Assembly: GCF_008271655.1 (NCBI RefSeq)
Contig: NZ_VKKX01000022.1
Coordinates: 310,001-374,000, forward strand
Source: Gemmobacter caeruleus
GTDB taxonomy: Bacteria > Pseudomonadota > Alphaproteobacteria > Rhodobacterales > Rhodobacteraceae
Length of the DNA: 64,000 nucleotides
Reading direction: 5' to 3'
Part shown: positions 1 to 7,946 of the stretch, one piece after another
Layout: the number at the start of each line of letters is the position of its first letter
Numbering within the stretch: the first letter of the stretch is position 1
The notes under the pieces: generated by a model
Seen by the model: only the letters and a program-made list of their open reading frames with translations
Told to the model about the DNA's origin: nothing
Databases searched by the model: none
Made by a program: the position numbers and the translations under genes

Positions 1-253
1 CGCGGAAATCCAGATCGCGCACCGTGACGATGCCGCTGGTGATGAACCAGACCAGCCCCGCCCAGACCACGACCGTCACCGCCGTCGTGATCAGCGCCTT
101 CTTCTTCACGCCGCCGCTGGCCGGGGCCGATTTCGGCGTACCCGGCACCACCTCGCCCGCCTCGTCCTGGCTGACGAAACGGATGGGCAGGACCATGAAG
201 AACACCATGAACCAGGTCACGGCAAAGACGATCAGCGCGGCGGTGATGGACAT
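1..253 (-). CDS. DUF1467 family membrane protein (3' end outside window)
   Basis: The first 84 codons of a small membrane protein; the stop lies beyond base 1. It opens with a hydrophobic segment (about residues 5-23, rich in I, V, F, W), then a short loop containing VSQDEAGE and VPGTPKSAP, a KKK patch, and a second hydrophobic helix (about residues 50-70). This two-helix plan with the basic patch is that of DUF1467, a short inner-membrane family of unknown function found in alphaproteobacteria. The start codon at 253 lies 3 bp after the mce stop, so it is very likely co-transcribed and perhaps translationally coupled with mce; that pairing recurs in the Rhodobacterales. Family assignment is fairly secure, role unknown. 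Confidence 0.75.
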   Translation of the reverse strand, partial: MSITAALIVFAVTWFMVFFMVLPIRFVSQDEAGEVVPGTPKSAPASGGVKKKALITTAVTVVVWAGLVWFITSGIVTVRDLDFR

Positions 254-256
254 GGG

Positions 257-661
257 TCAGACCTGTTCCAGTTCGACAAGACAGCCGTTGAAATCCTTGG
301 GGTGCAGGAACAGCACCGGCTTGCCATGCGCGCCGATCTTCGGCTCGCCCGAGCCCAGCACCCGCGCGCCCGCGGCCTTCAGCCGGTCCCGCGCGGCCAG
401 GATATCCTCGACCTCATAGCAGATGTGATGGATGCCGCCGGCCGGGTTCTTTTCCAGAAAGCCCGCGATGGGGGAATTTTCGCCCAGCGGATAAAGCAGT
501 TCGATCTTGGTATTCGGCAGTTCGATGAAGACGACCGTCACCCCGTGATCCGGTTCATCCTGCGGCGCGCGCACGGTAGCGCCGAGCGTGTCACGATACT
601 GCGCCGACGCCGCCTCCAGATCGGGCACCGCGATGGCGACATGGTTCAACCGTCCGATCAT
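257..661 (-). CDS. mce: Methylmalonyl-CoA epimerase
   Basis: A 134-residue protein of the vicinal oxygen chelate (glyoxalase) fold that interconverts (2S)- and (2R)-methylmalonyl-CoA, the step between propionyl-CoA carboxylase and methylmalonyl-CoA mutase. It shows the family N-terminus MIGRLNHVAIAVPDL, the metal-site elements NHVA, IELLYP, GIHHICYEV and a C-terminal CLVELEQ. Length is typical for the stand-alone enzyme. The open frame runs 17 codons further upstream, but ATG at 661 is chosen because AGAGGAGAG precedes it and it matches the family start. The DUF1467 gene follows after 3 bp. Upstream lies a divergent response regulator gene at 837. Confidence 0.93.
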   Translation of the reverse strand: MIGRLNHVAIAVPDLEAASAQYRDTLGATVRAPQDEPDHGVTVVFIELPNTKIELLYPLGENSPIAGFLEKNPAGGIHHICYEVEDILAARDRLKAAGARVLGSGEPKIGAHGKPVLFLHPKDFNGCLVELEQV

Positions 662-836
662 CCTGCTCTCCTCTTTGCCAATCGGGATCATCCGCGCCGC
701 CGGACGGGCCATGGCCCGGCGCGCCTGTCGCTTATGCGGTGCGGGCGGGGGCGGCGCAAGCGGTGTTGGCCGGGCTTTACCATTCGTTAGGGGCTTTGTG
801 CTTGGCTGGGGACAGCAGCCCGAACAGGAGGTTCCG

Positions 837-1601
837 ATGCCCGGCCCCGACAGCCCGCTCCACCTGCCGCAAGCCCCCGCCTCTGACAGTCAGGGCGCCC
901 CCTTGCAGGGCATGACCCTCCTTGCGGTGGAAGATAGCCGCAGCGCCTCCGACATGCTGCGCCTGATGTGCCAACGCTCCGGCGCGCGGCTGCGGCGCGC
1001 CGAATCGCTGGAGGTAGCGCGCTCGCATCTGCGCTGCTACCGCCCCGATGCGGTTCTGGTCGATATCGGACTGCCCGATGGCGATGGCACGCTGTTGATC
1101 CGCGATCTGGCCGCCCGGCGCGACCGGCCCGCCGTTCTGGCCATGTCGGGCGACCCCGATCTGGCGCAGGCGGCACTCGCCAGCGGCGCGACGGCCTTTC
1201 TGGCCAAACCCATCGGCCCGCTGGCGGCGTTTCAACGCCAGATCCTGCTGGCTGTAACCGGCAGCACCGCGCTGCCCCTGCCTCTGCCGGCCGAGGATGG
1301 GGCACCCGCGCGTCCCGATCCGCTGGCGCTGCATGACGATCTGCTGCATGCCGCCGCCTTGCTGTCCTGCGCCCGCGACGACCGGCGCACCACCTTCATC
1401 GCCGGCTTTGTCGAAGGCGTCGCGCGCATGTCGCAGGATGGGGAAATGGCGCGCATCGCCCATGCCGCACGGCTGAGCGGGGTGACCGGGCAAGAGGCGC
1501 TGCGCCGCATTCTGGCCGATCGGCTCGCGGTGCCGCTGGGTGATCTGATCGCCCCGCCGCCGCCCGAGACGGGTCAGCCCGCCGCCGCGCAATCGGCATA
1601 G
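837..1601 (+). CDS. Response regulator with receiver domain and uncharacterised C-terminal region
   Basis: A 254-residue protein. A CheY-like receiver domain spans about residues 26-140: acidic pair E32-D33 (VEDSRS), phospho-acceptor D76 (VLVDIGLPDGDG), the conserved S/T strand (LAMSGD) and K124 (FLAKPIG). After a proline-rich linker comes about 90 residues that I do not recognise: mostly helical, no helix-turn-helix, GGDEF, EAL or histidine kinase motif. It may therefore be a single-domain-type output regulator working by protein contact. No kinase gene is next to it. ATG at 837 is preceded by AGGAGG at ideal distance; the frame is open further upstream. The last 28 bp overlap the convergent MliC-like gene. 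Confidence 0.82.
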   Translation: MPGPDSPLHLPQAPASDSQGAPLQGMTLLAVEDSRSASDMLRLMCQRSGARLRRAESLEVARSHLRCYRPDAVLVDIGLPDGDGTLLIRDLAARRDRPAVLAMSGDPDLAQAALASGATAFLAKPIGPLAAFQRQILLAVTGSTALPLPLPAEDGAPARPDPLALHDDLLHAAALLSCARDDRRTTFIAGFVEGVARMSQDGEMARIAHAARLSGVTGQEALRRILADRLAVPLGDLIAPPPPETGQPAAAQSA

Positions 1602-1912
1602 ATCGTAGCCTCTGCATCGCCTGCGCCATAAAGCAGCATCGCCGCATCGCCCTTTGTCCACCAGACAAAGGGCTGGGCGGGGTCAAGGCTGGCATAGCGC
1701 GCGCCCGAGGCGCTGCGCGCGATTTCAAGGGCAAGCTGCCGCCCCTCGAACCCCAGAACCGCCAGGCTGCGCCCGCCGATATTGACATAAGTCGCCTCGA
1801 CCTGCGCGCCGCGATCACAGCGATAGTGCTGCGTCATCACCGCGTCGCCCTGCGCCAGGGCGGGGGCCGCGCCGCAGAGCAGCGCCAGGGTCAACATGCT
1901 CGTCTTCATCAT
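1574..1912 (-). CDS. MliC-family secreted protein (C-type lysozyme inhibitor-like)
   Basis: A 112-residue protein with a cleavable signal peptide (about residues 1-20, ending APALA before QG). The mature part has the MliC/PliC pattern: YRCDRG near its start, VNIGGRSLAVL, the ASGARYAS loop and VWWTKGDAAML, and two cysteines (in YRC and ADCAA) that could form a disulfide. Family members sit in the periplasm or outer membrane and block C-type lysozyme; here there is no lipobox, so it should be periplasmic. Start at 1912 overlaps the upstream GNAT stop (TGATG arrangement), indicating coupling; ATG at 1909 is an equal alternative. Function is inferred from motif match only. Confidence 0.78.
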   Translation of the reverse strand: MMKTSMLTLALLCGAAPALAQGDAVMTQHYRCDRGAQVEATYVNIGGRSLAVLGFEGRQLALEIARSASGARYASLDPAQPFVWWTKGDAAMLLYGAGDAEATIYADCAAAG

Positions 1913-2625
1913 CACCCCCTCGCCAATGTCGGGTCATCGGCGCCGCGCGCCAGGCCCGTCAGATCCGACAGGCTTTCGCGCTGCCGCGCGCCATCGCTGA
2001 AATTCGCGGGCGCCAACCAGGCGCGAAATGCCTCGTCCAGGCCCGGCCATTCGCTGTCGATCACCGAAAACCACGCGGTATCGCGGTTATGGCCCTTGAC
2101 GATCATGTGCTGACGGAAGGTGCCCTCATAGGCAAAGCCCAGCCGCCGCGCCGCCCGGCGCGATGGCTGGTTCAGCGCGTTGCACTTCCATTCATAGCGC
2201 CGATAGCCCGCCGCAAAGGCCCATTGCATCATCAGATACATCGCCTCGGTCGCGGCCCGGGTCTTTTGCAGTTCCGGCGCGAGGCAGATATGGCCCACCT
2301 CGATCACGCCCTGCGCCGCGTCGATGCGCAGGAACGAGGCCACGCCACAGGCATGCCCGGTTTCCAGATCGCGGATCGCAAAGAACACCGGATCCAGCCG
2401 CGCCTCGTGATCCTTGACCCAGCGATGATAGGCCGCCGCGCCGGGAAAGGGGCCATAGCCCAGATAATCCCACAGCGAATCGTCGCTGGAAAAGGCGCGA
2501 TACAGATCGCCGGCATGGGCCTCGGCCTCCAGCGGTTCCAGCCGCGCCCAGCGGCCCTCCAGCGCGATGCCCGCCGGATGCGGCGGCACCACAAACCCGT
2601 TCACGCGCGGCCCGATCCTGTTCAC
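1912..2625 (-). CDS. GNAT family N-acetyltransferase (RimJ/RimL-like)
   Basis: About 237 residues resembling the RimJ/RimL subgroup of acetyltransferases: an N-terminal WARLEPL strand, FFAIRDLETG and GVASFLRID strands, IEVGHICLAPELQKTRAATEA around the acetyl-CoA loop, and the terminal NQPSRRAARRLGF(A)YEGTFR motif. The substrate is not predictable; relatives acetylate N-termini, amino acids or antibiotics. A GTG start at 2625 behind GGGGGGCAGG is chosen; a second GTG seven codons on is possible and the frame extends 19 codons upstream without a better site. It is coupled to the MliC-like gene by overlap, and 60 bp separate it from the DUF1501 gene upstream, so it may end that transcript. Confidence 0.82.
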   Translation of the reverse strand: MNRIGPRVNGFVVPPHPAGIALEGRWARLEPLEAEAHAGDLYRAFSSDDSLWDYLGYGPFPGAAAYHRWVKDHEARLDPVFFAIRDLETGHACGVASFLRIDAAQGVIEVGHICLAPELQKTRAATEAMYLMMQWAFAAGYRRYEWKCNALNQPSRRAARRLGFAYEGTFRQHMIVKGHNRDTAWFSVIDSEWPGLDEAFRAWLAPANFSDGARQRESLSDLTGLARGADDPTLARG

Positions 2626-2685
2626 CCTGCCCCCCACCGAAACCCTTGCCGGGCAGGTTATCAGGCGGGAAACAAAGCGCAATAT

Positions 2686-3951
2686 CTAGCGCAGAAGCCG
2701 CGGATCATCCCCCATCTGCAAGCCGGGAAAGACCGCGCTTTCCAGCACCGCGCGATCCAGCCCGAACATGGCTCGCATCACCCAGGCCGCCCAGGCCCGC
2801 ACATCCGAGGTGGGCATCAGGTCGCGCCGGTCGAACAGCGCCGCCTCCTCCAGCCCCGGCCAGTTGCCCAGCACCCGCCCGCCGCGCAGGGCGCCGCCCG
2901 CCATCACCATGGCGCCGCCAGTGCCGTGATCGGTGCCCTGCGAGCCGTTCTCGGCGGCGGTGCGGCCGAATTCGGTCATGCACAGCACCGCCGTCCGATC
3001 CCAGACCGTGCCCAGATCGGCGCGCAGCTTCAGCAAGAGATGTTCGAGCCCCGACAGGCTCGGCGCCAGCGCGGCCGCCTGTTTGCGATGCGTATCCCAG
3101 CCCGAGATGGAAAAGGCCGCGATCCGGCTTTCGCCGCGCAGCCGGTCGGCCGCGAAACCGGCCAGCCGATCCAGATCGGCCAGGCGACGGCCCGGCGCGG
3201 GCGCGGTCATCATGCCCGTCACGGGCGCGGCCATATCGGTTTCCTCGGCCTGCATCAGCGCCTTGGCCAGATCCTCCATCTGCATCTCGTCGGCCAGATC
3301 CATCGCCTCGGTCGCCGCTTCGCGGAACAGGTCATCGTCGTGATAGACCTGTTCCAGCAAAAGCCGCGCCTGCGGGCTGAGCGCGAGGCGCTGTTCCGGC
3401 ACCCAGCTGCGCACCGGCGCGCCGCCGGCCAGCAGCGGCAGCGCCTCGCGCCCGATGGCATAGGCGGTTTCGGCCTGCATCCCCGGCACCACCTGCAACA
3501 TGCGGTTCAGCCAGCCGTCGCGCACCTCGGTCTGCGGCACGTCAAGGCCGGTCCCGGCCTCCAGAATGTCCTGCCCGTCGAAATGGCTGCGCTTGTTGCG
3601 ATAAGGAGTCGAGGTGGCATGCACGAAGGCCAGTTCCTCCGCCGTCCACAGGGGCGCGAGGCCCGCCAGACGCGGATGCAGCTCAAAGAACCCGTCCAGC
3701 GGCAGGCCCGGCCCGCCCGATTGCGCCAGATTGGGGCGCAGCGCCGCAAAAAGCGGGTCGCCCACCGGGCGCAGCGCGTCCATCCCGTCCATCGCGCCAC
3801 GCAGGATCACCACGACCAGCCGGTGATCGCCAAAGCCCGGCGCCCCCTGCGCCAGCGTCACCGTCGTCAGCCAGGGATGCGCCGCGGCGGAACAGCCCAG
3901 CACGCCCGCAGCGGCGCCCCGGAGAAACAGCCTTCGGGTCAGATCGGCCAT
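2686..3951 (-). CDS. DUF1501 domain protein, Tat-exported
   Basis: A 421-residue protein of the DUF1501 family (alkaline-phosphatase-like fold). It begins with a twin-arginine signal, LTRRLFLRG followed by a hydrophobic stretch (AAAGVLGCSAAAHPW), predicting folded export to the periplasm. Characteristic pieces follow: VVVILRGAMDGMD, LFELHPRL-type segment, HATSTPYRNKRSHFDGQD, ISGWDTHR, LCMTEFGRTAAENGSQGTDHG and GGRVLGNWPGL, which carry the putative metal-site Asp/His residues. Biochemical function is not established. The start is 8 bp after the DUF1800 stop. DUF1800 and DUF1501 genes are a recurrent pair across bacteria, implying a joint role. Confidence 0.9.
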   Translation of the reverse strand: MADLTRRLFLRGAAAGVLGCSAAAHPWLTTVTLAQGAPGFGDHRLVVVILRGAMDGMDALRPVGDPLFAALRPNLAQSGGPGLPLDGFFELHPRLAGLAPLWTAEELAFVHATSTPYRNKRSHFDGQDILEAGTGLDVPQTEVRDGWLNRMLQVVPGMQAETAYAIGREALPLLAGGAPVRSWVPEQRLALSPQARLLLEQVYHDDDLFREAATEAMDLADEMQMEDLAKALMQAEETDMAAPVTGMMTAPAPGRRLADLDRLAGFAADRLRGESRIAAFSISGWDTHRKQAAALAPSLSGLEHLLLKLRADLGTVWDRTAVLCMTEFGRTAAENGSQGTDHGTGGAMVMAGGALRGGRVLGNWPGLEEAALFDRRDLMPTSDVRAWAAWVMRAMFGLDRAVLESAVFPGLQMGDDPRLLR

Positions 3952-3959
3952 GATGCCCC

Positions 3960-5348
3960 CTATCTGCGATTGAAGACGGGCGAGGCCAGCACGATGCCGA
4001 CCGCCTCGCGCGGGGTTTCGGCGCGCCGGATCAGGGCGGGCAGCGGCAGCCCGTCGCCGCCCTGCGTCGCGGTCAGCGTGCCGAGGCCCTGCGCCAGCAC
4101 CTGTTCTGCCGGCGGCAGGCCGGTTTCGCGCCGCAGCCGCCCCGGCACATCCATTGCCCAGCCGATCCGCGCCGCAAGGCCCTGCGGCGTGATCCAGCTT
4201 TCGGCGTTTTCGGGCCAGCCATCGGGACCGCGCGGCGCGTCCCAATCCTGCCCCATCACCGCCAGCGGTTCGCGGATCATCCGGCGAAACGGCTTGGGGC
4301 CAAGCGCCATCACCTCGGCCCCGGTGACGCCAAGCGCACGCAGCGAGGCGACAAGAAAATCAAAAGGTTGCCGCGCCTTGCGCAGCGGCGGGCGCAGTGC
4401 GGACGGGTCTGTCAGCAGGACGCGCAGCATGGGGCGCATCGCGGTATCGGCATCAAGATAGGCTGTGGCCATCCGGTCCACCAACCCTTCATCGGGCGTG
4501 TCGGACAGGAAATGCACCGCCAGCTTGCGCGCCAGATGCCGGGCGGTTTCGGGGCGGCGGGCCAGATCGGCCATCACCTGAAGGATCGGCGCCAGACCCT
4601 CGCCGGCATAGCTCTGACCCAGCACGATCTCGGCGCCCGGTTCCACCCGGCCCGGGGTGAAGGCCAGCCCCTCGCCCTCGCGCACGCCCAGGCCGGTCAG
4701 CAATTCAGCGAGTTGGCGCACGTCATCCTGACTATAGCCGGTGCCGACGCCCAGCGTATGCAGCTCCATCATCTCGCGCGCGAGGTTTTCGTTCAGCCCC
4801 AATCCCTTGCGCTGCCCGATGCGGGAATTCGGCCCGACCGAGGCCATCTGATCCAGCGCGAGCAGCATCGAGGGGTGCAGCTCCGCCGCCTGCAACAGGT
4901 CGATGAAGCGGCCCCCGACATGCGGGCGGATCGCGTGGTCAAAGCGGCTGGCGGTCAGGCCGCGATGGTCGCGCAGCCTGGCGAGCGTGGTGAAATGGTC
5001 GCCCCAGAACCGCACCAGCCTTTCGCGAAACCCGTCCGGGCTGTCGATGGCGCGGGCGATTTGCAGCTTCAGGAACAGGGTCTGCTGGGCGAGAACCTCT
5101 TTCACCAGCAGGACGAACGCCTTGCGTTCCGCCGATCGGGGCGGCGTGCCCCGGGCTAAGCGGCGCCCGGCGGCGCAGCGGGCATGCAGGTCCAGCACCT
5201 CTTGCGGCGGTGGCGCGGGCCAGAGCGCCAACCCGGCATCCAGCCCGGCCAGCAGGGCCAGCATGGCGCGCGGGTTGCGCGGCGCCCCCTGCCCCAGCGG
5301 CAGGCCGGTGCCAAAGCGAAAGGCGGCGATCTCGGCGGGGTCGATCAT
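3960..5348 (-). CDS. DUF1800 domain protein
   Basis: A 462-residue protein of the DUF1800 family, the usual genomic partner of DUF1501. Family features visible: N-terminal AAFRFGTG, a helical middle with the LVRFWGDHFTT and DHAIRPHVGGRFIDLL segments, LNENLAREMMELHTLGVG followed by YSQDDVRQLAELLTGLG, and KARQPFDFLVASLRALG near the C-terminus. No signal peptide is evident, unlike its Tat-signal partner. It is the promoter-proximal gene of the pair. Start ATG at 5348 has only a weak ribosome binding site but agrees with the family N-terminus. Its biochemical role is unknown; only the pairing and the fold family can be stated. Confidence 0.9.
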   Translation of the reverse strand: MIDPAEIAAFRFGTGLPLGQGAPRNPRAMLALLAGLDAGLALWPAPPPQEVLDLHARCAAGRRLARGTPPRSAERKAFVLLVKEVLAQQTLFLKLQIARAIDSPDGFRERLVRFWGDHFTTLARLRDHRGLTASRFDHAIRPHVGGRFIDLLQAAELHPSMLLALDQMASVGPNSRIGQRKGLGLNENLAREMMELHTLGVGTGYSQDDVRQLAELLTGLGVREGEGLAFTPGRVEPGAEIVLGQSYAGEGLAPILQVMADLARRPETARHLARKLAVHFLSDTPDEGLVDRMATAYLDADTAMRPMLRVLLTDPSALRPPLRKARQPFDFLVASLRALGVTGAEVMALGPKPFRRMIREPLAVMGQDWDAPRGPDGWPENAESWITPQGLAARIGWAMDVPGRLRRETGLPPAEQVLAQGLGTLTATQGGDGLPLPALIRRAETPREAVGIVLASPVFNRR

Positions 5349-5398
5349 GGCAATGGCACGTTCCGGCGACAGCTGACGCCCTCAACATAGGCGCCCCC

Positions 5399-5425
5399 CG
5401 CGCGAGCGAAAGCCCCCCTCGCGCG
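5399..5425 (-). terminator. GC-rich hairpin downstream of the DUF1993 gene
   Basis: Perfect 8-bp stem CGCGCGAG / CTCGCGCG with an 11-nt loop, 21 bp after the DUF1993 stop. A second, imperfect hairpin (GTGACCGG / CCGTCAC) lies between it and the stop. No T tract follows, so termination is only suggested by position. Confidence 0.35.
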
Positions 5426-5446
5426 TGACCGGCGGATTTCCGTCAC

Positions 5447-5953
5447 CTAGAACCGGAAGCCATGCGGGTAATCGTGCAGCCCGTCGAAATCGGCCTTGCC
5501 GATCTCCAGCCCCTGCTGGCGCAATACGGCAAAGGCCATGCTGACATGGAACAGGAAGTTCGGCATCCCGAACAGGTGCAGGAATTCGGCGCCCGTCTGA
5601 TCCAGTTCGGCAAAGCCCGCGCGGTGGCGGATGCGGCGCTCAGCCGCGCCGGCGAAATCTTCGGGGCGCAGCGCCGCCAGCCCCTGCCGCGCGTCCACGA
5701 TGCGGCGACCAAGGCCGATCCGGTCCAGTCCGTGATCCTGCGCGGGTGGCACCGCGCGCCCGGCCAGCGGGCAGGCGATGCGCAGGGCAAAACCCGCCGC
5801 CGTCGCCACCTGCTGCGCCGCGCTGAACATATCGGGCACCAGCCGCGCCGCCAGCATCTGCTCGCGCCCTGCCGTGCGATCGACCATCCCGGCCAGCCGT
5901 GCCAGATAGTGATCCAGGACCGGCACCGAGGCCGCATAGATTTCTTGTGACAT
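5447..5953 (-). CDS. DUF1993 family protein
   Basis: A 168-residue protein of the DUF1993 family, an alpha-helical DinB-like bundle of unknown function. Family signatures: N-terminal YAASVPVLDHYLARLAGMV, ARLVPDMFSAAQQVATAA, and the C-terminal segment FLHLFGMPNFLFHVSMAFAV then LRQQGLEIGKADFDG. The histidine in FHVS and the aspartates in the helices are the type of residue used for metal binding in related DinB folds, but that is inference. ATG at 5953 is preferred over an upstream start because AGGATCAACAGG precedes it. It lies immediately behind the aspS terminator and needs its own promoter or read-through. Confidence 0.85.
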   Translation of the reverse strand: MSQEIYAASVPVLDHYLARLAGMVDRTAGREQMLAARLVPDMFSAAQQVATAAGFALRIACPLAGRAVPPAQDHGLDRIGLGRRIVDARQGLAALRPEDFAGAAERRIRHRAGFAELDQTGAEFLHLFGMPNFLFHVSMAFAVLRQQGLEIGKADFDGLHDYPHGFRF

Positions 5954-5965
5954 CCTGTTGATCCT

Positions 5966-6003
5966 CAAAGAAAAAGCCCGCTCTGCCGTCGGGCGGAGCG
6001 GGC
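5966..6003 (-). terminator. Intrinsic terminator of aspS
   Basis: Read on the minus strand, an 8-bp stem GCCCGCTC / GAGCGGGC (5976-5983 with 5996-6003) is followed by TTTTTCTTT. This is a complete Rho-independent terminator 24 bp after the aspS stop. Confidence 0.85.
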
Positions 6004-6027
6004 CTTGGTCGCGGCGCGGTCGGACGG

Positions 6028-7809
6028 TCAGGCGTCCTTGGGCACCACGCGCAGGCGCAGCTCGCGCAGTTGTTCGTTGGTGGGCTCCGAGGGCGCGTTC
6101 ATCAGCAGATCCTCGGCCCGCTGGTTCATCGGGAACATGATGACCTCGCGGATGTTCATCTCATCGGCCAGCAGCATCACCGCGCGGTCGATCCCCATGG
6201 CACAACCGCCGTGGGGCGGGGCGCCATATTTGAACGCCTTGACCATGCCGCCAAAGCGCTTGTCCACCTCGGAATTCGGGTAGCCGGCCAGTTCAAAGGC
6301 GCGATACATGATTTCCGGCTTGTGATTGCGGATACCGCCCGAGATCAGCTCATAGCCGTTGCAGGCCAGGTCGTATTGATAGGCATGCACCGTCAGCGGA
6401 TCGCCATTCAGCGCCTCCATCCCGCCTTGCGGCATGGAGAAGGGGTTGTGGCTGAAGTCGATCTTGCCGTCGTCGGTTTTCTCATACATCGGGAAATCGA
6501 CGATCCAGGCGAAACGGAAGGTATCGGTTTCGGCAAGGTTCAGCTCGCGCCCGATCTCGTTGCGGGCACGGCCGGCGAAACCCTCGAACTGTTCGGGCTT
6601 GCCGCCAAGGAAGAACGCCGCATCGCCGAGGCCGAGCCCCAGTTGCTGACGGATGGCCTCGGTCCGCTCCGGCCCGATATTTTTCGCCAAGGGGCCGGCG
6701 GCCTCCATCGCGCCATTCTCACCGTCGCGCCAGAAGATATAGCCCATCCCCGGCAGGCCCTCTTTCTGGGCATAGGCATTCATCCGGTCGCAGAACTTGC
6801 GGCTGCCGCCGGTGGGGGCCGGAATCGCGCGGATCTCGGTGCCCTCATTCTCCAGCAGCTTGGCGAAAACCGCAAAGCCAGAGCCTTTGAAATGGTCGGA
6901 AACCACCTGCATCTTGATCGGGTTGCGCAGGTCGGGCTTGTCGCTGCCATACCACAACATGCTGTCGCGATAGGCGATGCGCGGCCAGTCGGCCGGCACC
7001 TTGCGATCGGGGCGGAACTCCTCGAACAGGCCCTGAATGACCGGCTGCACGGCGGCGAAAATGTCTTCCTGCTCGACGAAAGACATTTCGATATCAAGCT
7101 GATAGAAGTCGGTCGGGCTGCGGTCGGCGCGCGGGTCTTCGTCGCGGAAGCAGGGCGCGATCTGGAAGTAGCGGTCGAAACCGGCCACCATGATCAACTG
7201 CTTGAACTGCTGCGGCGCCTGCGGCAGGGCGTAGAACTTGCCCGGATGCAGCCGCGACGGCACGAGGAAGTCGCGCGCGCCCTCGGGGCTGGAGGCGGTG
7301 ATGATCGGCGTCTGAAACTCGTTGAAGCCCTGATCCCACATCCGGTTGCGGATCGAGCGCACCACGTTCGAGCGCAGCATCATGTTGCCATGCAGCTTTT
7401 CGCGGCGCAGGTCGAGGAAGCGGTAGGTGAGGCGGGTTTCCTCGGGGTAGTCGGTTTCCCCGAACACCGGCAGCGGCAGGTCACCCTCCACCGCGCCCAG
7501 CACGCGGACGGATTTCACATAGACCTCGATCTCGCCGGTGGCGAGTTTCGGGTTCACGAGGCTGGCGTCGCGCGCCTTGACCACGCCATCGAGCGAGATC
7601 ACCCATTCGGCGCGCAGCTTTTCGATCTCCGCGAAGGCCGGGCTGTCGCTGTCGGCCAGCACCTGCGTCACGCCGTAATGGTCGCGCAGGTCGATGAACA
7701 GCACGCCACCATGATCGCGCACCCGATGCACCCATCCGGCCAGCCGGACATTCTGGCCGACATGATCCTTGTTGAGTTGCGCACAAGTATGGCTACGATA
7801 GGCGTGCAT
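6028..7809 (-). CDS. aspS: Aspartyl-tRNA synthetase, probably non-discriminating
   Basis: A 593-residue class IIb synthetase charging tRNA-Asp. The N-terminal OB-fold anticodon domain (about 1-105) opens with MHAYRSHTC; class II motif 2 is in [24 protein letters not shown]-type sequence (about residues 220-242), a bacterial GAD insertion follows, and motif 3 is [13 protein letters not shown] near the C-terminus. H33 in VRDHGGV is the residue associated with bacterial non-discriminating enzymes (leucine in the E. coli discriminating type), so this one likely also charges tRNA-Asn for the GatCAB amidotransferase; that is inference, and no gat genes are in the window. ATG at 7809 follows AAAAGGGGAG; an in-frame ATG at 7836 is less likely. 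Confidence 0.96.
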   Translation of the reverse strand: MHAYRSHTCAQLNKDHVGQNVRLAGWVHRVRDHGGVLFIDLRDHYGVTQVLADSDSPAFAEIEKLRAEWVISLDGVVKARDASLVNPKLATGEIEVYVKSVRVLGAVEGDLPLPVFGETDYPEETRLTYRFLDLRREKLHGNMMLRSNVVRSIRNRMWDQGFNEFQTPIITASSPEGARDFLVPSRLHPGKFYALPQAPQQFKQLIMVAGFDRYFQIAPCFRDEDPRADRSPTDFYQLDIEMSFVEQEDIFAAVQPVIQGLFEEFRPDRKVPADWPRIAYRDSMLWYGSDKPDLRNPIKMQVVSDHFKGSGFAVFAKLLENEGTEIRAIPAPTGGSRKFCDRMNAYAQKEGLPGMGYIFWRDGENGAMEAAGPLAKNIGPERTEAIRQQLGLGLGDAAFFLGGKPEQFEGFAGRARNEIGRELNLAETDTFRFAWIVDFPMYEKTDDGKIDFSHNPFSMPQGGMEALNGDPLTVHAYQYDLACNGYELISGGIRNHKPEIMYRAFELAGYPNSEVDKRFGGMVKAFKYGAPPHGGCAMGIDRAVMLLADEMNIREVIMFPMNQRAEDLLMNAPSEPTNEQLRELRLRVVPKDA

Positions 7810-7846
7810 CACGCTCCCCTTTTCCGAGGCTTTCATCTGACGTGCC

Positions 7847-7875
7847 GATACACACCGGGGCGGCGGCCAAGTCAA
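7847..7875 (-). promoter_or_regulatory. Predicted promoter of aspS
   Basis: On the minus strand TTGACT (7875-7870) and TGTATC (7852-7847) are separated by 17 bp. This places the transcript start about 30 nt before the aspS ATG. The -35 box is 5/6 to the housekeeping consensus; the -10 box is weaker. Confidence 0.5.
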
Positions 7876-7881
7876 GCCCGG

Positions 7882-7944
7882 CCGGCCATGGCCGGACCGA
7901 TCCTTCGTCGAAGGATCGGATCAAAATCTTCGTCGAAGATTTTG
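7882..7944. repeat. Three adjacent palindromes, two sharing a TTCGTCGAA core
   Basis: Three perfect inverted repeats lie between the aminotransferase stop and the aspS promoter. The first is CCGGCCATGGCCGG (7882-7895). The second is a 23-nt palindrome with arms CCGATCCTTCG / CGAAGGATCGG (7897-7919). The third is a 23-nt palindrome with arms CAAAATCTTCG / CGAAGATTTTG (7922-7944). The latter two share the centre TCTTCG-T-CGAAGA or CCTTCG-T-CGAAGG. They would fold as strong RNA hairpins at the end of the pabB-aminotransferase transcript (minus strand) and may act as terminators or 3' stabilisers. DNA-binding sites are the alternative. Confidence 0.7.
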
Positions 7945-7946
7945 GC

